Assembly (NCBI GenBank): GCA_963070105.1 | Contig: OY718807.1 | Coordinates: forward strand, 2,423,001 to 2,487,000 | Length of the DNA: 64,000 nucleotides | Reading direction: 5' to 3' | DNA from: Litomosoides sigmodontis | Taxonomy: Eukaryota > Nematoda > Chromadorea > Rhabditida > Onchocercidae | Shown: in pieces, positions 23,562-37,600 of the stretch | Layout: every line of letters starts with the position of its first letter | Numbering within the stretch: the stretch's first letter is position 1 | Notes under the pieces: generated by a model | What the model saw: the letters and a program-made list of their open reading frames with translations, nothing else | Databases searched by the model: none | Told to the model about the DNA's origin: nothing | Translations under genes and position numbers: made by a program

Positions 23562-25951
23562 TCATCTCTTGGTACCATTTTCGGTATTGCCAGTTGTACG
23601 TGATGCATTTCCGATTGCGATTGCTGTTCCCGAATTTGCAACAATACCATCTTTTGATGAATAAGTAGTACTAGAAGATGGATTCAACACAACGTATTGC
23701 GGAGTAAACATGAAACCATCACCATAGATAAATTTTCCTGATTCATCACTTTCCGGTATTGGTTGTGCGCCACCCACAAACGGCTGATAGCAAACACTGC
23801 TACCTCGACATGGCAACGGCAAAATTGTTATCGGTAATTCCAACAGAAGGTAGTCGCCAAGCGATAGCTGTAATTTAAATGCAATTTAAAATCAAAATTT
23901 ACGACAAAGATTAATGAGGTGCTAGGATTAATGAATGTAAAGCTTTGCAGAGTAAGAGTAAAGTGTAAGAAATTTCACTTCATTTCATAATTAGAAATAT
24001 CATAGCGGTTTGTGATACGTTGTCCATTCCCATAAACTTTACTACTGATTTTTTAGTTTGTCTACAAGAATTTGTCTAGAGTTGATAAACATATACTTGT
24101 ATGGCGTATTCAACCCTCAAAAAGGGCTTCTTCCGAAACCTCAAAGTTGCACTGCTTGGAGATTCTTGAAATTTGACTAAGAGAGCAGCAGAATTTGGTA
24201 CTGGCTGATCTGATGCCATTGTAAATTCAATATCATTTGTTGCAGTATTGTTCGTAACACTTGACTTACGTAATTTTGGCCCTGAATTGATAAAATTCAT
24301 CAGTCAAGTATACACTATCCTATGCAAATACAATAATGTATTCCACTGAACCTTAACACTGTCAGGGAATTTTCTCATGCCTGAAACGTTACCGTATACT
24401 TGTTTCCTGTGCTGTACTGCTATAAGTTATTATTTTAGCAAAATAAAAAACGTTTAAATTAATTGTTTCGTTAGAATTTTGCAGTACTTCTTTCATGATG
24501 GAATATGATTAACTTAATAACAAATAATTGCAGAAAAAAAAACACACCTATAGTTGGTGGTAAAGCCGGAATTTGTAAGAAAAACACTTCATCTTTTTGC
24601 AATAGACTTTTTGACTTAACAGCATCGTGTTTCTCAAGTCGACGTATAATCAGCGTCCGATTTGGTAACGTATTATTGTTCTTGGAATCAACACATTGCA
24701 CACGATCCACTAAACGAAGCTCCATCTTAAAAAAAAAAAAATGATTTTATTCCTTTTTTTTGGTTTTATTTTTTATAACTTACCTATTAGTAATTATAAG
24801 TTTTGTAAACATTTCAAAAATTTTATAAGTTTAATATTATTTTCTTAATAACAAAATTTATAACTATCTATTCTATCACTAATGCATCTTTATAATGATA
24901 TCATGCTAATTTTTTCCCATTTATATTCCAAAGATAGCTTTCAAAATTGCTTCATTAAAAATATTGCGTTAGTTTTGCAAAATTAAATGCTCAATGTTTG
25001 AAAATGTTCAAACCTGATCAACGATATGCCTTGGATGTCGATTATCAATTTTGATAGAACCAATAACTGTTTCACCAGGTGCATATGCAGATTTTGGTAA
25101 ACGTACTTCAGCGATTAATTTTCCACGACAACAACAACTACCAAACGATACCGTTTCCGAGACAGCGATCGGCTGTGCGCCTAATTCCATAAACGATTCC
25201 ACAGGTGCAACCACTGAGATCGGCTTCTTCGCAATATATTCACGCTAAATTTTTTTTTGTCAAATTTTAAGATTAAATTTTATACACTAATGTAAATATA
25301 TGCATTTATTGAAGAAATAATAACATCAATCCACTGGAACGTTTTTTTTTCTTCAAATTACATCCTGAAATCTGTTTTAATTTCTAAAATAAATTAGTAA
25401 TTAGTTAAGTTTAAATTTACCGAATCAGTTCCAGCTTCTTCGATAAGCGTAGCTCGAATGAAATATCGAATAAATCCATGAGGATTTTCGTATGAAGTTG
25501 GACAACCTAACGGTAGCGGACATTCAAATGGCAAACAGTACACGAAATTAGCAATCCATGGGAAATGTCCTGGTTCTGGCCTTCCAGGTGGTCGTTCCAG
25601 AAATGTAAAATCTCTATCAAAATATACCTGCAAATAATGTGAGGAAAATATTTTGGAAGCAAAAATGTAAAGTTTGTAAAAATTTCGAAATTGAATACTT
25701 GAATTAATAAGAAAATGGATGATAGTAGAACGTGTGTTTGAAACCTTTTCAACTTCGGCTCCTTTTGATGAATCCCTTTTTACACATGCAGCACGACCTT
25801 TAAACTGTAATCTAATCGCTTGTATGGTCATCGCTCTCTTCAGCTCAATTCGTAATTTACCAGTTATTAATTCATCACCGTGAAAAATCGGTTCACGACC
25901 TGCATCTAACTCAATTTCGAACTGTCGAAACACATCATCAGCACTTGGCAT
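23562..25951 (-). CDS. Arrestin-domain-containing protein (alpha-arrestin)
   Basis: Six exons on the minus strand: 25745-25951, 25421-25627, 25014-25244, 24548-24725, 24097-24281 and 23562-23867, total 1314 nt or 437 residues, all phases consistent. Residues 1 to about 140 form the arrestin N-domain: an FEIELDAG strand, a GELRIEL-type block, then the LERPPGRPEPGHFPW loop and FPFECPLP-type motif seen in alpha-arrestins. Residues about 150-330 form the C-domain, with a SVSFGSCCCRGKL-like stretch and RLPKSAYAPGETV. The tail is Ser/Thr/Asn/Gly-rich. I see no clear PPxY motif in the tail, so recruitment of a Nedd4-type ligase cannot be claimed. Alpha-arrestins act as adaptors in membrane-protein trafficking, and C. 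elegans has many. An acceptor at 25993-25994 lies 41 nt upstream of the ATG and may be cis or trans. The exact orthologue is not assigned. Confidence 0.9.
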
Positions 25952-28900
25952 TGTTATTTATGAAAAAGGATGAAGTCCTTTCTTTTTCAATCCTGAAAAT
26001 ATAAGTACTGATCAACCAGCAATTTATATAGAAACAAATGAAATTGAAATCCTTCATAAAATTGCTTTTTGTAAAATTCACAAAAATATTACCACCTACA
26101 TCACAACTTCACGGTTAGCATTTATTACTTCAAAAAATTTGCAAAAAGCATTCTTTTTTTTGTAAATTCAACGCTTCCTATATCATTCACTGTTGATTAG
26201 CGAAAGAAAATAAAAAGAGGGAGGGAGAGAGAGAGAGAAAGAGAGAAAAATCATCATCGAAAATACGAGCAAAAAAAAGGGATTAACTTACCAGCGCCAA
26301 CTTTTTCAACACTTCAATTTAACAAAGTGTAATTTAAAATTTGACAAAAAATAACTTCAAATTTTAGCTTAATAATGAATAATCAAATCGAATTTGTGAA
26401 AGCGAAAAAAAATAATAATAATGAAGTATATATAAGATGATAAGAAGGAAAGAAAACAGGAAAGAAACGAAAAAATGAAGGAATGTTTTGCAATAGCGCA
26501 AAAATGTTTTCTTTTTTCCTCTTCTTCTTTTTCCTCTCTATCTGTTAAATTTCCTAATTAAAATAGCCGTCGTTAAGAGGAAGTGAGAATAAACCAGAAT
26601 GACAGAGGAATAGGAATATAGCGAATAAACAGTTGATTAATTACTGGTAATTAATATAGATGAAGTAATAATTTGAGTACATGAGTAATAATTTGAGTAA
26701 TGATTGAGTAATAATTTCAGTACACGACAGTATTGACAGAAATAGTTTTTGTAGTTCACTGATATTGCCAGCTCATCATCATCATCTAACGCTTACTCTT
26801 CTCAACATTAAATACATCCTTTCTTCAGTTTTTTTTTCGCTTCTTCCTCTTCTTCTTTTAATTTTAGAATATCGTCTTTCGTACTACAATAGTATTTCGT
26901 TCCACTTGATTCGTCCTTTAAAATAAAAAGAAAAAAGAGAAAAAAAAATGTATCATTTAATTTTTAATTTCTTTAGTATGAACGTCGATGGTCGTTAGTT
27001 ACTGATCTGAAGTGAATTCAATTACCACAAATAATTAATGAATCCAATTACTTTCCCGTCTTAATTATTCCATTAATGAAATTTCTGGGCAATATTTTAA
27101 CTCTAAATCTATTAGAATGATTTGAGAGATGCAAATTTGGGTGCAATAACGCATTTTTGAAAGGACTATTTTCGAGAGTTCAAAGGATTAACATCAAGAA
27201 GAAATGGCTAATCGTTCATTTCTTGTGTACGTGAAAGACTATAACGAATAGTTTTCATCAACTCTAATTACATTTACTTTTCTGTGGCTCTTGGCATTTA
27301 ATAAAATTTTGAAAAAGCGAAAGATTTGCAATATAATTATTTGAATTTTCTCCCTTTCCTATACCATAAAATGTTTTAATTTAATCGAACATTTAATAAT
27401 TTAATTTTTGTAAAAGTTTAGCAATTACAACGAATTATACTAGATCTGAAGTTTTAATTTGATAGAATTTCAATTTATAAAAATGATTTGATTAAAATCG
27501 ATCCAATGATATTTCTAGTTTCTAAACTAAACCATAAAGTTTAACTTTTCTTTCTCTTTTTCCTTTTTTTTCATCCTTTCATTTTTTCATCCAGTAATAC
27601 ACAAACAAATGAAAAGAGTAAAGCAATGAATTAATTGGTAAAAATATTAAAAGTGAACTTTTCAGTGAAATTTCAATTAACAGCAATTTTCATATAACTA
27701 ACAAGCAAAATTATACACAATTTTTTAATAACCTTGTAAAGTAAAAATTAATGGCATTTTTGCTATAAATTCATCCATGTAAATTTATAAAAGAAAGCAA
27801 AAAATGAAAAAAAAATTTTTTTTGTCAAATCGAATTTGTGAAGAAATGAATATTTTGACTGTTTTTAAAACTTTCCTTCTTTCGTTCTCCCTTTTTCTCT
27901 AAACTAAGATATATTACCGTTGGTAATATTTCTCAGTAACTCTCGCAATATATATTATTCTCTAAAATACCCGTTTCCTTTGAAGTATTTTTTTTTGTTT
28001 GCAAACGAAAAAAATTTTTTAAACGTTCGTTTTTTTTCCTTTTCTGTTCTATTTTGCACATAACAACATTGTTTTTTTGGGGTATTGCAGAAAATCAACA
28101 AAGTATTCAAGGAATGGAAAAAAAACAAAATAAATGTAATCAAAAATGCTCGTTAATATTAATTTGAATTTTTGCGAAATATTGCAATTAATTAAATTTT
28201 ATGGAAGTATTATGTTAATTGAATTTTGAAGGATATGGATGTACAAATGTGTAATTGAATTATATTGCTAAACGTATGCTCAACGTGATCATATCGCATT
28301 ATTCACCTAATATTACCAGCATAGAAGCGCAAAAAACTAATTTTCTATTAGAGATGTTGTAGGTTAAATTAAATTATTGTAATTTAATTGAAAATATTAA
28401 CAGTAAGGTATCTTTTAATACATGTGAGAACAAATATGAATTTGAAAATATGAGAAACTGTGTGAAACATTGATACACCATGCTAATTACAATCAAATTA
28501 ATTAATTCATTCATTTAGTCTCTGTTTTGCAGATTGTTTAAATTACTGAAGTACCAATCATTGGAAGTGATATAAGTATAACTGATAGAATTAATGATAA
28601 CAATGAGGTTAATTGAACAAATAATTGCTTTGAGATGAAGAAGTATTTGAAATGGTTGAAGCTGCGAAAAAAAAAAAGTAAGAAAAGGAATGCTGGATGA
28701 GGAGAAAGAAAAGGTAAGCTAAAAATTTCTTCGCTTATTTTATCGGAAGTTAAACTGAACTTTGTATGAGAAAATTTTACTTCAAGCAAAAATTTACACG
28801 TATCTGATTTATATGGAAAATAAGAGTTTGCGTATTTCAAATTGGCAATTATTTGATAGCAATAATTTGAAAATAAATTTCAACGACTTTATTTTAAGCG

Positions 28901-30763
28901 TGATTAAAGAAGAAAGGAAGGAAGGATGGGGAAAGATTATAACATTTACCGATAAAATTGCCACTTAGAGAAATACACGATGTTTTTTAAAAGAAAAAAA
29001 AAAAACCTAATTAGTTGATTTTCATTTCAACTTCAAAATATATAAATTTCAACATATTTTATTGCATTATTTATAACATACTATTTTTGATAAAATATTT
29101 ATTGTAAAAATTTCTTCACAAATGATATTTGCATCGGTAAATTGGCCGTGTGATAAGTAATTGATCACAAAATTATAGTTATAAATACGCCAAGAAAACA
29201 GAGGGATTGATAAGAGAAATGAAATTGTGAAAGATTTTAAGCTAGGCATTTTCCATAACACTCAACGATTGGAAATAAGCAGCTCGTTATGGGCGAGATT
29301 CTTAATTATTATCAAACTTAATTAGGCCATTCATCGAAATGCAGTGAGAGCAGCTATGCTTTATTTACTCCTTTTCCAATCTTCATCAACTAAAATTATT
29401 ATTACCATTATCATCATTATCATTGTTATTATTATCTATTATCAGTAGCACTGCCATTATTATTATCATTATTATAATTATTCTTTCTTAATTTACAGTA
29501 TTGGAGCTGTATCAACTAAGATCAACTGTAAATAAGTTTCTTTTTAGGATAATAAAGAACTTTAATTTATTTAAATTTTTCCAAAAAACCGTTCAATGAG
29601 TGTAATATACCTATAGCATAATTCACATTCAACAACTACGTGATCTGAGAGGAAGACAAAAATAGCAACCTAAAAAATGTTCTTTACTTTTTAGCATTTG
29701 TGAATAAACATAAAAATATTTATCAAATGGTAAATTTTGCGATCCCTTCAGGCAATTTTATTTGTGCTTTTCAATACTATCGGAAATTCACTTTCGTATT
29801 TCAATGCGTACGCACACACATTCATTCGTTTTAACTTCCTAAAAAAATGGAAAACAAAAAACAATAACAATAATGTTTGAATTGAATAGTTGGTATTTAT
29901 AATTAATTAGCATGATAAGACAATGATATTTAACATTATGCTAATTTTTCTAACGATCGAAATGCTTACACGTGCGCTGTTTAATAATTCTATGCTTGTG
30001 AATGTGATGTACACTTTCCCTAAAGCTGATAAGTAATATTGTGAAAAATGAAAATTCCTTATCTCTTACGCAGTTCATCCCATCTCTGGCTAGGCTACAG
30101 CTTCCGTTGCATTAATCTTTCTCAGAGATTTTTTTTTTCATTTCATTTTCAAAATTTACACCTATCGAGACTATTCGTGCTAATCTAGGAGGAATGAAAA
30201 GAAAGCACTGCTAAGCATTCAATACTTTTTTTATTTCGTTTTAATTATCACTTCTCTCTCTTTCTCTTGCTTTTGCAACAAACGATATTTTTAAAATAAT
30301 TAATATCAAAGAAAAAAATAATTAATATTTAAAATCTTTAAGAAAAATAATTTCTTAAAGTTCTATAAAATTGAGAATTTTTGAATAAAAATTGTAAATT
30401 TATTTGAAATTTACAAGAATGAAGAAATGGTAAGTATAGAGCGATCAATTCATAGTTTAAATCTTTTACTGCATTTTCTACAACTTTTCACAACAATGAC
30501 AACAATAATAGCAAAGAAATGTATGGGAAGACTTGTGGTACCGATCACTGCTACCACAACAATTTCATTTCATCGCTTTTACAGCATTTTAGCATTTTTT
30601 TTTAATTTTGCTAATTTTAGCGAAGAAAAAGAAAAAGCCGAAAAAACAAACAGATATGTATTTGATGAAATGCAAAAGATGCCATAAAGAGAGATGAGCG
30701 ATATCATTTGATTCCAACCGACCGGTCCTCTCTTCTCTTCTCATTTTTTCCCCGTTATGGAAG

Positions 30764-30794
<31 letters not shown>

Positions 30795-31467
30795 GGGGAT
30801 AGAGGGAGAGAGGGGAAAGTTTTGCTGATTTGATAGCTGTCGTGGTGAATGCCTTAGAATTTCATTCACTGCGTTTTCCAACAAAATTCATATCTTTGTA
30901 ATATTGAAAATTCAAAAAGTTATTTAGAAATTAATTAAATTGCACGCTTTGTGTGCGTAAATTTTACTAAAACATTTTACCATACTAATAATTGAACCAA
31001 TTAGTTAAAGATTTAATTTCAAAAAAAAAAAATTTCTTTAAGAAAACATATAAGACTGCTGTGGAAAATTAGCAAAAAAGAATTTTAAAATTAAAATCGT
31101 CTCGTAAAATAAGTAATGGAATTTTTGAAATGCTTTAAGAACGAATGAATGATTCATGGCTAGCAGTGAAATTTATTACGAACATTTCCAGCCACTGTTT
31201 AGCAATTAATTTCTCGTACAGTGTAACATGAAGTGCATGAATGCTGTGCTCATCATAGCTCTATCATTGATTAAGAGAAAAAAAAAGAGAAATGAAAATT
31301 AATTAATCATCGTGTTCCATAATTTATCATAATTGATCGAAAAGTATCATATTTTATTTAAATTATGTGCGGGTTATTTCAAATCCATTTGAAAATTATT
31401 ATTAAGTTCAGATTTAGGAGTAAGGTAGGATCACATCGTCTATCATATCACATCAGTCCATCAACAG

Positions 31468-31499
<32 letters not shown>

Positions 31500-31500
31500 A
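31468..31500. repeat. (CTA)n(CTG)n trinucleotide repeat
   Basis: CTA triplets pass into CTG triplets, with imperfect triplets on to about 31560. The plus-strand frame gives a Thr/Ala-rich ORF (31365-31601) that I do not regard as a gene. Confidence 0.9.
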
Positions 31501-31623
31501 ATACTACTGCCGCTGCTGTTGCCACTGCTGCTGATGCGACTACCACAACTGCTACGACTGATATGTTTACAAACGAATTAAGATTTGCTGACAATTTATG
31601 ACGTAAATCTATTATGATATGAT

Positions 31624-31705
31624 ATTGATTGATTGATTGATTGATTGACTGATTGATTGATTGATTGATTGATTGACTGATTGATTGACTGATTGATTGA
31701 TTGAT
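31624..31705. repeat. (TTGA)n tetranucleotide array
   Basis: About 20 units of TTGA/GATT with a few TGAC interruptions spaced through the array. Confidence 0.95.
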
Positions 31706-32254
31706 ACCTTATAAAGATATCAGCAAAATCGATAAATTCGTGCTAAGATCAAAAAATAATATGTAAAGAGAGAAAGAGACAGGGAAGGGAAAGAAAGGAA
31801 AGGAGAGAGATTGTAGTTATTTAAGGTGATATTTAAGTTGAAAATAGCAAAAGAGAAAAAGAATGCATTTGTTTCAAACATATTTCGCATTAATAGTGTA
31901 AAGAAAAAGAGCGTGGAATGAATAAACCAATTAATGAAAAAGAGGGGAGAAAAAAAAACCGGAGGAGAACGTATGGAAAAAGGAGTGGGAGAGGACAAAT
32001 GATGCAAATAATAGGAGGCAGCATTAGGTATTGAATGAGAACAGAACAGGAGGAATTGATGAAATTTGAATAAAAGGCGAGAGAGCGGAAGACGACGAGA
32101 GAGAGTGGGAGTGAAAGAGGAGGGGAGGAAGAGGTAGAGGTGGGTTGATATTGACCTCTATCCGTTGTTGTGGTAGTTTGTAGCTCTCTGTTTGCAAACG
32201 TGAGAATGGAATCGATCGGTTGGTAGTTGGAACTGAAGTGAATGAATGGATGAA

Positions 32255-32335
32255 TAGATCGATGTATAGATGGATAGGTAGGTAAGTAGGTAGATAGGTA
32301 GATAGGTAGGTGGTTAGGTAGATAAATGGATAGAT
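32255..32335. repeat. Degenerate (TAGG/TAGA)n array
   Basis: Interspersed GATA, TAGG and TGGA units; a decayed tetranucleotide repeat. Confidence 0.8.
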
Positions 32336-34562
32336 ATGGCTGGTTAGTTCAGCTACCACACATGAAGGGTAGATTAGCTTAGCTGTAGGTTTTGTGAACT
32401 ACTCACTCCACTGAACTTGGCTGGCTGATGTGACGGACGGCTCTCGTAAGAGTGTGTGTGAGAGGAGATTGATGAATGAGCGACAGATGCGTGAGCGAAT
32501 GAAACGGCTAAACGGATGAACGGATGAACGGATAGTGAATCGAAGGATTTGATTAAAAGTGGAAAAAATTTTGAGAAATATTTTAAATGAAATAATATTA
32601 TTCAATTTATGATTAAATGAAACATTTTTGACTGATTTGAAAGGAATTCATGGAATTCAATTTGCAAAAATTACGGTAAATAATTCCATTTTAAGTCATT
32701 TATTTTAGCATACATATATCGATGTTTGTTTTAACTTAATTATTTCAATAATATGTTGTTATTAATTATTTCATGAGAGTTTTATTTGCTTATTTATTGT
32801 GAAATATTATATTTTAAAAATTAAATTTAACTGATGTGTAATGAATGAAAAATTAAATTCACTGATGCTAGAAAATTAACTAATGTAAATTTTCTGTACT
32901 TTGAAAATTGTGTTAATTAGTTATTAACTTTTAATTCTTTTGCCTAAACATCCATTATCACTAATAATGATATGAGAGAAGTCATATCGGCTATTCGCTT
33001 ATAATTATTAAAATTTAAATAATTTCGTACTGCCTGTAAAATGGGAAACTTGTCTGTTGTAATATTTTAGGTTTTAGTAAAAAAAATGTGAAACACATTA
33101 AGAGTGGAAAAAGTATTACAATGTCGTCAGTAGCTTTTACTATAATTAAAATAACTGATCAAAGGTCAAGGGACTAAATTTTGCTATACGACATTGCATT
33201 ATTAGTGAATTTCGTGGAATAATGCTTTATTTAAAATACTAAAAATAAAAAAAAAAGGAGAATAATATGAAAGAGGAATGCCATTAATTGAGTGCACACA
33301 CATTCCGATGTACTATTGATTTAATTTTTTAACTCGGCGACTTATTCAGTAGATTTTAATTTCTGAATTATCCTTTCTCTCTCTATCTCTCTCACTCTGT
33401 CTTTCTCCGCTTCTGTATTCTTCTCTTTCTCTCTGTAGAAGCTTCTGGAGTAATTAATTTACGAAAAAAGGAAGGAGTCGAAGATATTGTTATATGCAAT
33501 TAATGAACCACTGCGGTGTTAGTTAATATTAGGTATGAAATAATCATTAGGGCAATTAATTTATAGCTCATAGCTCATTTTTGCAAATATGTAAAATTAA
33601 AACTCAAATAAATCGTAAAAAATTAGATTTTTAAAAAATTTACATCAAAATTTTGTTTTTCACAAAAATTTACATTTTACTGCAGGCAAACATTACAGTA
33701 GCAAGCAGTAGTATTACAGTAATTACAGTAACATTCACTAAAAATCGCAAAAATGAAGTAACTGTTTTAAAAAGTAGTGAAAATAAGTGAGTTACAAGGA
33801 CTATAAAAGTGTCCATAAAATATTTTCAATGAAAAAACTTTTTAATAGTTGAAAATGAGGTTACAATTATGGGAAAGATAATTTAAACGATTAAACGCTA
33901 TAATTCATTCGCTATTAACGAACGATCTATAATTGACTGTATTCAGTATACATTTCTAATTAACAGTTATAATCCTTAGTGGAATATTTATTTGATAAAT
34001 TAAGCAATTTTAATTTCCATCTAATGCTGCTGTTTCTTTAAATTTTAATTTAGAAAATCAAAGAAAGTAACCGATATACGCCTCTTGCTGCATAAGTAAT
34101 AAAAATATTTTCATTAATATCATAAAAGCAATTCTTGTTCACCTGTTCATTTCTACAATCCGTTGATCATATCAGTGATCTTACCACTGATTTTATCACT
34201 GATATCAAAAATAACGATGAGTTCGAAATTCTTTAGAAGAAAATTTGGTAAAATTGAAATTTTACAATAAAGGTAGGCAACTGCGACAGGTTGATTGTGC
34301 ACGATTAATTGCGCAGTAATTGCACATCAATAAATGGCGCAAATATTGCTTAGGCGCACTTCAGCAACACAAATTACATTTTGTTTGCAAAAATGTTAGT
34401 ACGAGAGATCTCTCCTTCTTCTCAAACATCATCATCACACTTCATCCCATCCCATTTCATTTCATTTCCTCATCTTCCAAACTTTTACAAGAACTTCAAA
34501 TTTCACTTTCTAAAGCATACATTCTATCAATTTGTGCGCTTTGCTAAATTGATAAATTAGAA

Positions 34563-34609
34563 TTATTTTCAGTTAACCTAGAATGTTGTCTAGGTTAACT
34601 GAAAAATAA
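34563..34609. repeat. Near-perfect inverted repeat (hairpin)
   Basis: Arms 34563-34582 and 34589-34609 are reverse complements apart from one extra T/A, with a 6-nt loop. Sixteen pairs next to the loop are perfect, including TTAACCTAGA. Confidence 0.9.
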
Positions 34610-37600
34610 GTTTTGGAAAATAACACTTTTTATTTAGTGTAATTAAAAGTTTTGGACTAAAAATGGATAAATTTAATTTTAAGCAATTAAACATTTAAAT
34701 TTCATACTTATATGTATTGAAATAACATTTGATGGAATATTTGCACATTCACTAATTTCTGGCACACAAAAGAGGAAAGTTAATGGTTGCAAAAAAGCTA
34801 TGGTAAAATGCATTAAGTAAACAAAATGGAAGAAATGAAAAAAATTCAATTTGTTTACAGCACACTTTTGATAGGTAAAGCAAGCAAATACTAAAATAAC
34901 ATAAATTTTGCTGATATCTCCTTGAATATACATTCTTATCTATTAGGTAATGATATTTCATATTTCACATTAATTTCAATACCAACCATTTCGACTGAAG
35001 CAAAAAGGTGGCAATCGTTTCAATCGATTACAGTTATGTCTTTTTCATTTCGAAAGACTTTCTTTCTCTCTACGAAATAGATCGTTGTTCAGATGTAAGT
35101 AATTTTACAATTGAAAGATGAAATATATATATATATATATTTCGTTTATTCAAAAAAAAAGGGAAGAGTTATTTGGCAGGAAATGCTTGTAACTTCACTG
35201 CTTAGTATGCTTAGTAAAATGTGAAAAACCATAAAGTTTTTTCAAAATGAAAAATATTAAATTTTTATTGTAAATAAAATTTTAAAGTTGGAACTTTCTT
35301 AAAAACTATGAACATTAGTGTATATTTTGAAAATTTCACATTTCTGAATTCATTTAAAGTTGTTCAAATTCTTAAATTTATATTGAAAAGTTACCTGAAT
35401 GGAATACATGTAATTCTAATTAAAAAAAAATTTATCGCTAAAAAAATATTAGTATGCTAGATCACTTTTTCTACCACTGAAATGCTTCATTATAAACTTT
35501 ACTTCACATCTATATTAATTATTTGTCAAATTCATTGATCACTCGTTAAGGAAACGAGCGAATGAGAATGAACGAGTTAAATTTAATTAAAAAATTTTTT
35601 TGAATCTTTTAAAACAACAATAATAAATTATCTTATAGAGTTAGTTAGCTGAAAGGCTACATTTAGCGGAGCAATTTTAGGTGTAACGAAAGTTACACTT
35701 TAAATACAACAAAATTTCAACAGCATAAAATAAGACGATAAGAAAGGATTGATAAAGAAAAGGGCAGAACTTCTCTTCGTTTTTTTTCTTTTTTTTTTTT
35801 TGGAAAATAGCAGCTGTTTGGTTTGCTAAAATGTTAGTGCGATTTAGTTGAGGAAATTTCAGGAGAATGAAAAAAAAAAAGGAGGGGAAAGAATTGAAGC
35901 ATTTTGTTTGTAAGAGAAAAGTTTCCGCCTTTTCCTTGCTGTTTTCCTTCGAATAATTTTTAAAACGTTGAAGTACTAAAGTTATATTTTGGATCAAATC
36001 ATTTTAACCTTTGAGAGCAAAATTAATTTTCTTCAATTAAACTTATCATCTTCCTCATGTTCGTCAATGAATTACTCTTTTGAAATCAACGTACACACAC
36101 ACACACGCAGAGACGCACACGTACGCACATGAATTGACGACATATTCGAAAAAGTGATGGATCATTAGCGTTTTAATTGGATAATTGTTTTGATGGTACG
36201 ATTTAATTGATTTTCAATTTTGTCCAAATCGCTAGTCGTTTATCGTAATTTTTTTTCCGAAATTAAGAGAGTAAAATAGTGAGTGTTTGGGGGAAATTTG
36301 AAGCAGAAAAAGAAGAGAGAGAGAGAGAAGGAACTTCAATTAGCTCAACTTAATGTATTTATTCAACTTTGATAGGATTGAAATTTTGAAATTTCATGAA
36401 GAATGCATCGTACATAACTTGCTCACCGGTAGCATTCATTATTCATTAAAATTATATTTAAATGATAGATAGTAACTATACATTACTTCTTCATATCAAC
36501 TAGCTGAAAGTGATTTGAATTGAAATTGTTTAAAATTTCACTTATAGCAATTCCCGAGGCGATATGCAACCGGAAGTACTCGAGGAAGTTTTCGCATGCT
36601 TCTTAACATCTTAATTAATATTAGACGAATATTCATTCATAGGAGTGAATATTTCATGATGAATGTTTGCTTCTTTGGATGGAATTATTTCTTAGTCTAA
36701 GCATTAGCAGAAATTTCAAAATTTCAATCCTATCAAAAGCAAATAAACATTTGTGAACATTTAACGAACATTTTTTTTTTATAAAAGCAAATGAACATTT
36801 ATTGCTAAAAATGGGTCTGCGTAATTCATCCTGTCAATAATGTGTCATTTACAATTAATTATATATAAGTTCGTTCTTATTACAAAATTTAAATAAAATT
36901 AAGTCTAATATGAGTGAGTGAAACTAATATCAAAATTACAGATAAATTGTTTCATATGATGAAAAAAAGTCTCACAATTTCACTCATCATTCAAAAAATA
37001 TAAATTAAACTAGAGAAGAAAATCAATTAAATTAGCAAAAATTTTGTGTTTTTAAAAAAAAAATAAGACATATTTTCTTAATGTTTGCAGCCACCTAAAA
37101 TAATTTCTTGGAGAAATTTCAAAAAAAAAAAATTAGTTGAATGAATTGATGGAAGTTATAAATTAAATTAAGCTAAATGAGAATGTCTCATTAAATAAAC
37201 GCACATTTGCCTCAACACATCTGCTTTTTCTTTCTCTTTGTTTTTTTTTTCAAGAAAAATTTTTGAATGAAACCGGATTTCACAGTGAAATTGTTCAGCA
37301 CAGCAAGAGGTAAATTCAACTTTTTACGCGTTACTCATTTTATTCCTAATCTTTAGGAAATGTCTAAAATGTGCTCATATGTGGTAATTGTTGAAAAATA
37401 CGCACACATGGTGGAATTTGATAAAACTACTTTCTGCATTTCACATTTTATCCAGCACTTGCAGTACTTGCAGCTTAGTGTACTTATGTCATCCGTTGCA
37501 TTTACACGTTTATGAAAAGAAATCTAAATTTGCCCTTGGTTATCTTTACTTCCGCAACGATCTGTAATGGGATAGCAACCACAAACAATAAATAACAGGT

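Noticed and set aside
31365..31601. Thr/Ala-rich ORF
   Set aside because: Product of the CTA/CTG triplet repeat.
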